Positions 6,473 through 7,182 of a stretch of DNA of 7,182 bases are shown one piece after another (the stretch's first letter is position 1; the number at the start of each line of letters is the position of its first letter). The translations under genes and the position numbers were made by a program. The notes below the pieces were generated by a model. That model searched no databases, was not told the DNA's origin, and was given only the letters and a program-made list of their open reading frames with translations. Source of the DNA: CAYSCX01 sp964429575. GTDB taxonomy: Bacteria; Desulfobacterota; Binatia; Binatales; Binataceae. The stretch spans positions 1 through 7,182 of the forward strand of contig CAYSCX010000077.1 of the NCBI GenBank assembly GCA_964429575.1, given 5' to 3'.

Positions 6473-6502
6473 CTGGCGAGCGCCAGCGCTCGGCAACTGG
6501 CG
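6455..6502. repeat. Perfect 24-bp tandem duplication with internal inverted repeats
   Basis: Bases 6455-6478 and 6479-6502 are identical. Each unit contains CGCCAG and CTGGCG arms (6457-6462 with 6473-6478, and 6481-6486 with 6497-6502) around a 10-base spacer. At the junction, CTGGCG-AG-CGCCAG (6473-6486) forms a nearly perfect palindrome with a 2-base centre. It lies 42 bases upstream of the antitoxin ATG, so an operator for the ribbon-helix-helix repressor is a reasonable inference. A recent replication-slippage duplication without function is the alternative. Confidence 0.9.
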
Positions 6503-6505
6503 ACG

Positions 6506-6523
6506 GCACGCATCGGTGCGTGC
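6506..6523. repeat. Perfect 7-bp inverted repeat with TCGG loop
   Basis: GCACGCA (6506-6512) and TGCGTGC (6517-6523) are exact reverse complements around TCGG. No T-run follows on either strand, so it is not an intrinsic terminator. It ends 15 bases before the ATG of the endonuclease III-like gene and lies next to the tandem duplication. It could be an operator, or an RNA hairpin in the 5' leader. Confidence 0.7.
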
Positions 6524-6538
6524 TAGATCCGACCTGCA

Positions 6539-7182
6539 ATGAACAGCGTCCCATCAGCGAACTTGCCGCGGCGCGCGTTGGTCACGTCGCGCAGCGTGGG
6601 CAGCTTGCTGCGGGTGCTCAGGCGCAACGCGCCCACCTGGAACGCGCCGATTCTCACGCTGGTGGCGGCGCAGGAGGACGACCCGTTTCTCACGCTCATT
6701 GGATGCATTCTCAGCCTACGCACCAAGGACGACGTGACTGCGGCCGCGGTCCGCCGTCTTTTCGCTCGCGCGCGTACGCCGGCGGAGATTCTTCGGCTAA
6801 CGCCGCGAACGATCGAGAAACTGATTTTCCCGGTGGGCTTCTACCGGACCAAGGCGCGCGTGATCCGCGGCATCGCGCGCGATCTCGCCGAGCGATTCGG
6901 TGGCTGTGTCCCCGACTCGATCGACGCACTACTGACGCTCAAGGGCGTCGGGCGCAAAACCGCGAACCTGGTCGTTACAGAGGCGTTTCGCAAGCCCGGC
7001 ATTTGCGTCGATACGCACGTGCATCGGATATCAAATCGGTGGGGCTTGGCACGCACGAAGACGCCGGAGAAAACGGAGATGGCGCTGCGCGAAGTTCTCC
7101 CGCGACGCTACTGGATCGAATACAACGGCTTGCTGGTCGCATTCGGGCAGACGCTCTGTCAGCCGGTGTCGCCATGGTGCTC
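6539..7182 (+). CDS. nth: Endonuclease III-family DNA glycosylase/AP lyase, 3' end cut by window edge
   Basis: The frame is open from an ATG at 6539 to the window end (214 complete codons). Endonuclease III removes oxidised pyrimidines and nicks the abasic site in base excision repair. The helix-hairpin-helix is LKGVGRKTANLVV (134-146) with the catalytic lysine K140, followed by the catalytic aspartate D158 in CVDTHVHRISNR. The first two cysteines of the C-x6-C-x2-C-x5-C iron-sulfur cluster are C207 and C214; the rest lies outside. The position equivalent to E. coli LSAQATD reads LSLRTKD (58-64), a variant I associate with endonuclease III-like proteins of some other bacterial and archaeal lineages. 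The first 19 residues align poorly with the family, so a GTG at 6596 is an alternative start; neither start has a clear ribosome site. It is read divergently from the toxin-antitoxin module. Confidence 0.92.
   Translation, partial: MNSVPSANLPRRALVTSRSVGSLLRVLRRNAPTWNAPILTLVAAQEDDPFLTLIGCILSLRTKDDVTAAAVRRLFARARTPAEILRLTPRTIEKLIFPVGFYRTKARVIRGIARDLAERFGGCVPDSIDALLTLKGVGRKTANLVVTEAFRKPGICVDTHVHRISNRWGLARTKTPEKTEMALREVLPRRYWIEYNGLLVAFGQTLCQPVSPWC

Larger units (their letters stand above)
6413..6538. promoter_or_regulatory. Divergent intergenic region between antitoxin and endonuclease III-like gene
   Basis: These 126 bases separate two genes read outward in opposite directions, so promoters for both probably lie here. 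It contains an A/T-rich patch (6441-6449), a perfect 24-bp tandem duplication and a 7-bp hairpin. I could not identify a convincing promoter for the plus-strand gene. Confidence 0.55.

Noticed and set aside
6413..6496. N-terminal extension of the antitoxin from a TTG at 6496, giving a PSAGA-repeat peptide
   Set aside because: The extension is a translation of the 24-bp repeat, whose length happens to be a multiple of three. The ribbon-helix-helix fold starts right after the ATG at 6412, and no ribosome site precedes the TTG.

Overview
This is a GC-rich bacterial window (clearly above 60% by eye), dense in genes and read mostly from the minus strand. Nothing in it fixes the phylum. The gene style (GTG starts, short gaps, Ala/Pro-rich linkers, an exported M20 hydrolase with a Sec signal) suggests a Gram-negative soil or sediment lineage such as Acidobacteriota, Binatota or another deltaproteobacteria-like group. 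That placement is inference only.

Layout from right to left, in the direction of minus-strand transcription. At the right edge (6539-7182, plus strand) is the 5' part of an endonuclease III-family DNA glycosylase, cut off inside its iron-sulfur cluster motif. A 126-bp divergent intergenic region (6413-6538) follows. It holds a perfect 24-bp tandem duplication with internal inverted repeats and a separate perfect 7-bp hairpin. Leftward from it runs a two-gene toxin-antitoxin module: a ribbon-helix-helix antitoxin (6412-6173) overlapping a PIN-domain ribonuclease toxin (6176-5781) by GTGA. After a 120-bp gap with a possible promoter, a 5' leader hairpin and a strong Shine-Dalgarno, an apparent five-gene operon begins: 2-oxo acid dehydrogenase E1 alpha (5660-4686), E1 beta (4662-3691), E2 lipoyl acyltransferase (3665-2445), a secreted M20-family metallohydrolase (2436-949) and a FIST-domain protein (944 to beyond base 1). 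Gaps inside the operon are 23, 25, 8 and 4 bases, so co-transcription is likely.

E1 alpha and E1 beta would form the thiamine-diphosphate decarboxylase of the complex, and E2 would carry the acyl group on its single lipoyl lysine to CoA. Sequence details resemble the AcoA/AcoB branch (acetoin or general 2-oxo acid dehydrogenases) more than the classic pyruvate complexes, but the substrate cannot be read from this window. No E3 (dihydrolipoamide dehydrogenase) is present, so it must be encoded elsewhere. The last two genes are the less expected part: an exported hydrolase related to PM20D1/carboxypeptidase-type M20 enzymes, and a FIST protein, a predicted small-ligand sensor. A peptide or N-acyl amino acid scavenging and sensing role tied to 2-oxo acid oxidation is a reasonable hypothesis, not a demonstrated system.

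I saw no CRISPR array, tRNA, rRNA or insertion sequence. No stretch over 300 bases lacks a gene.
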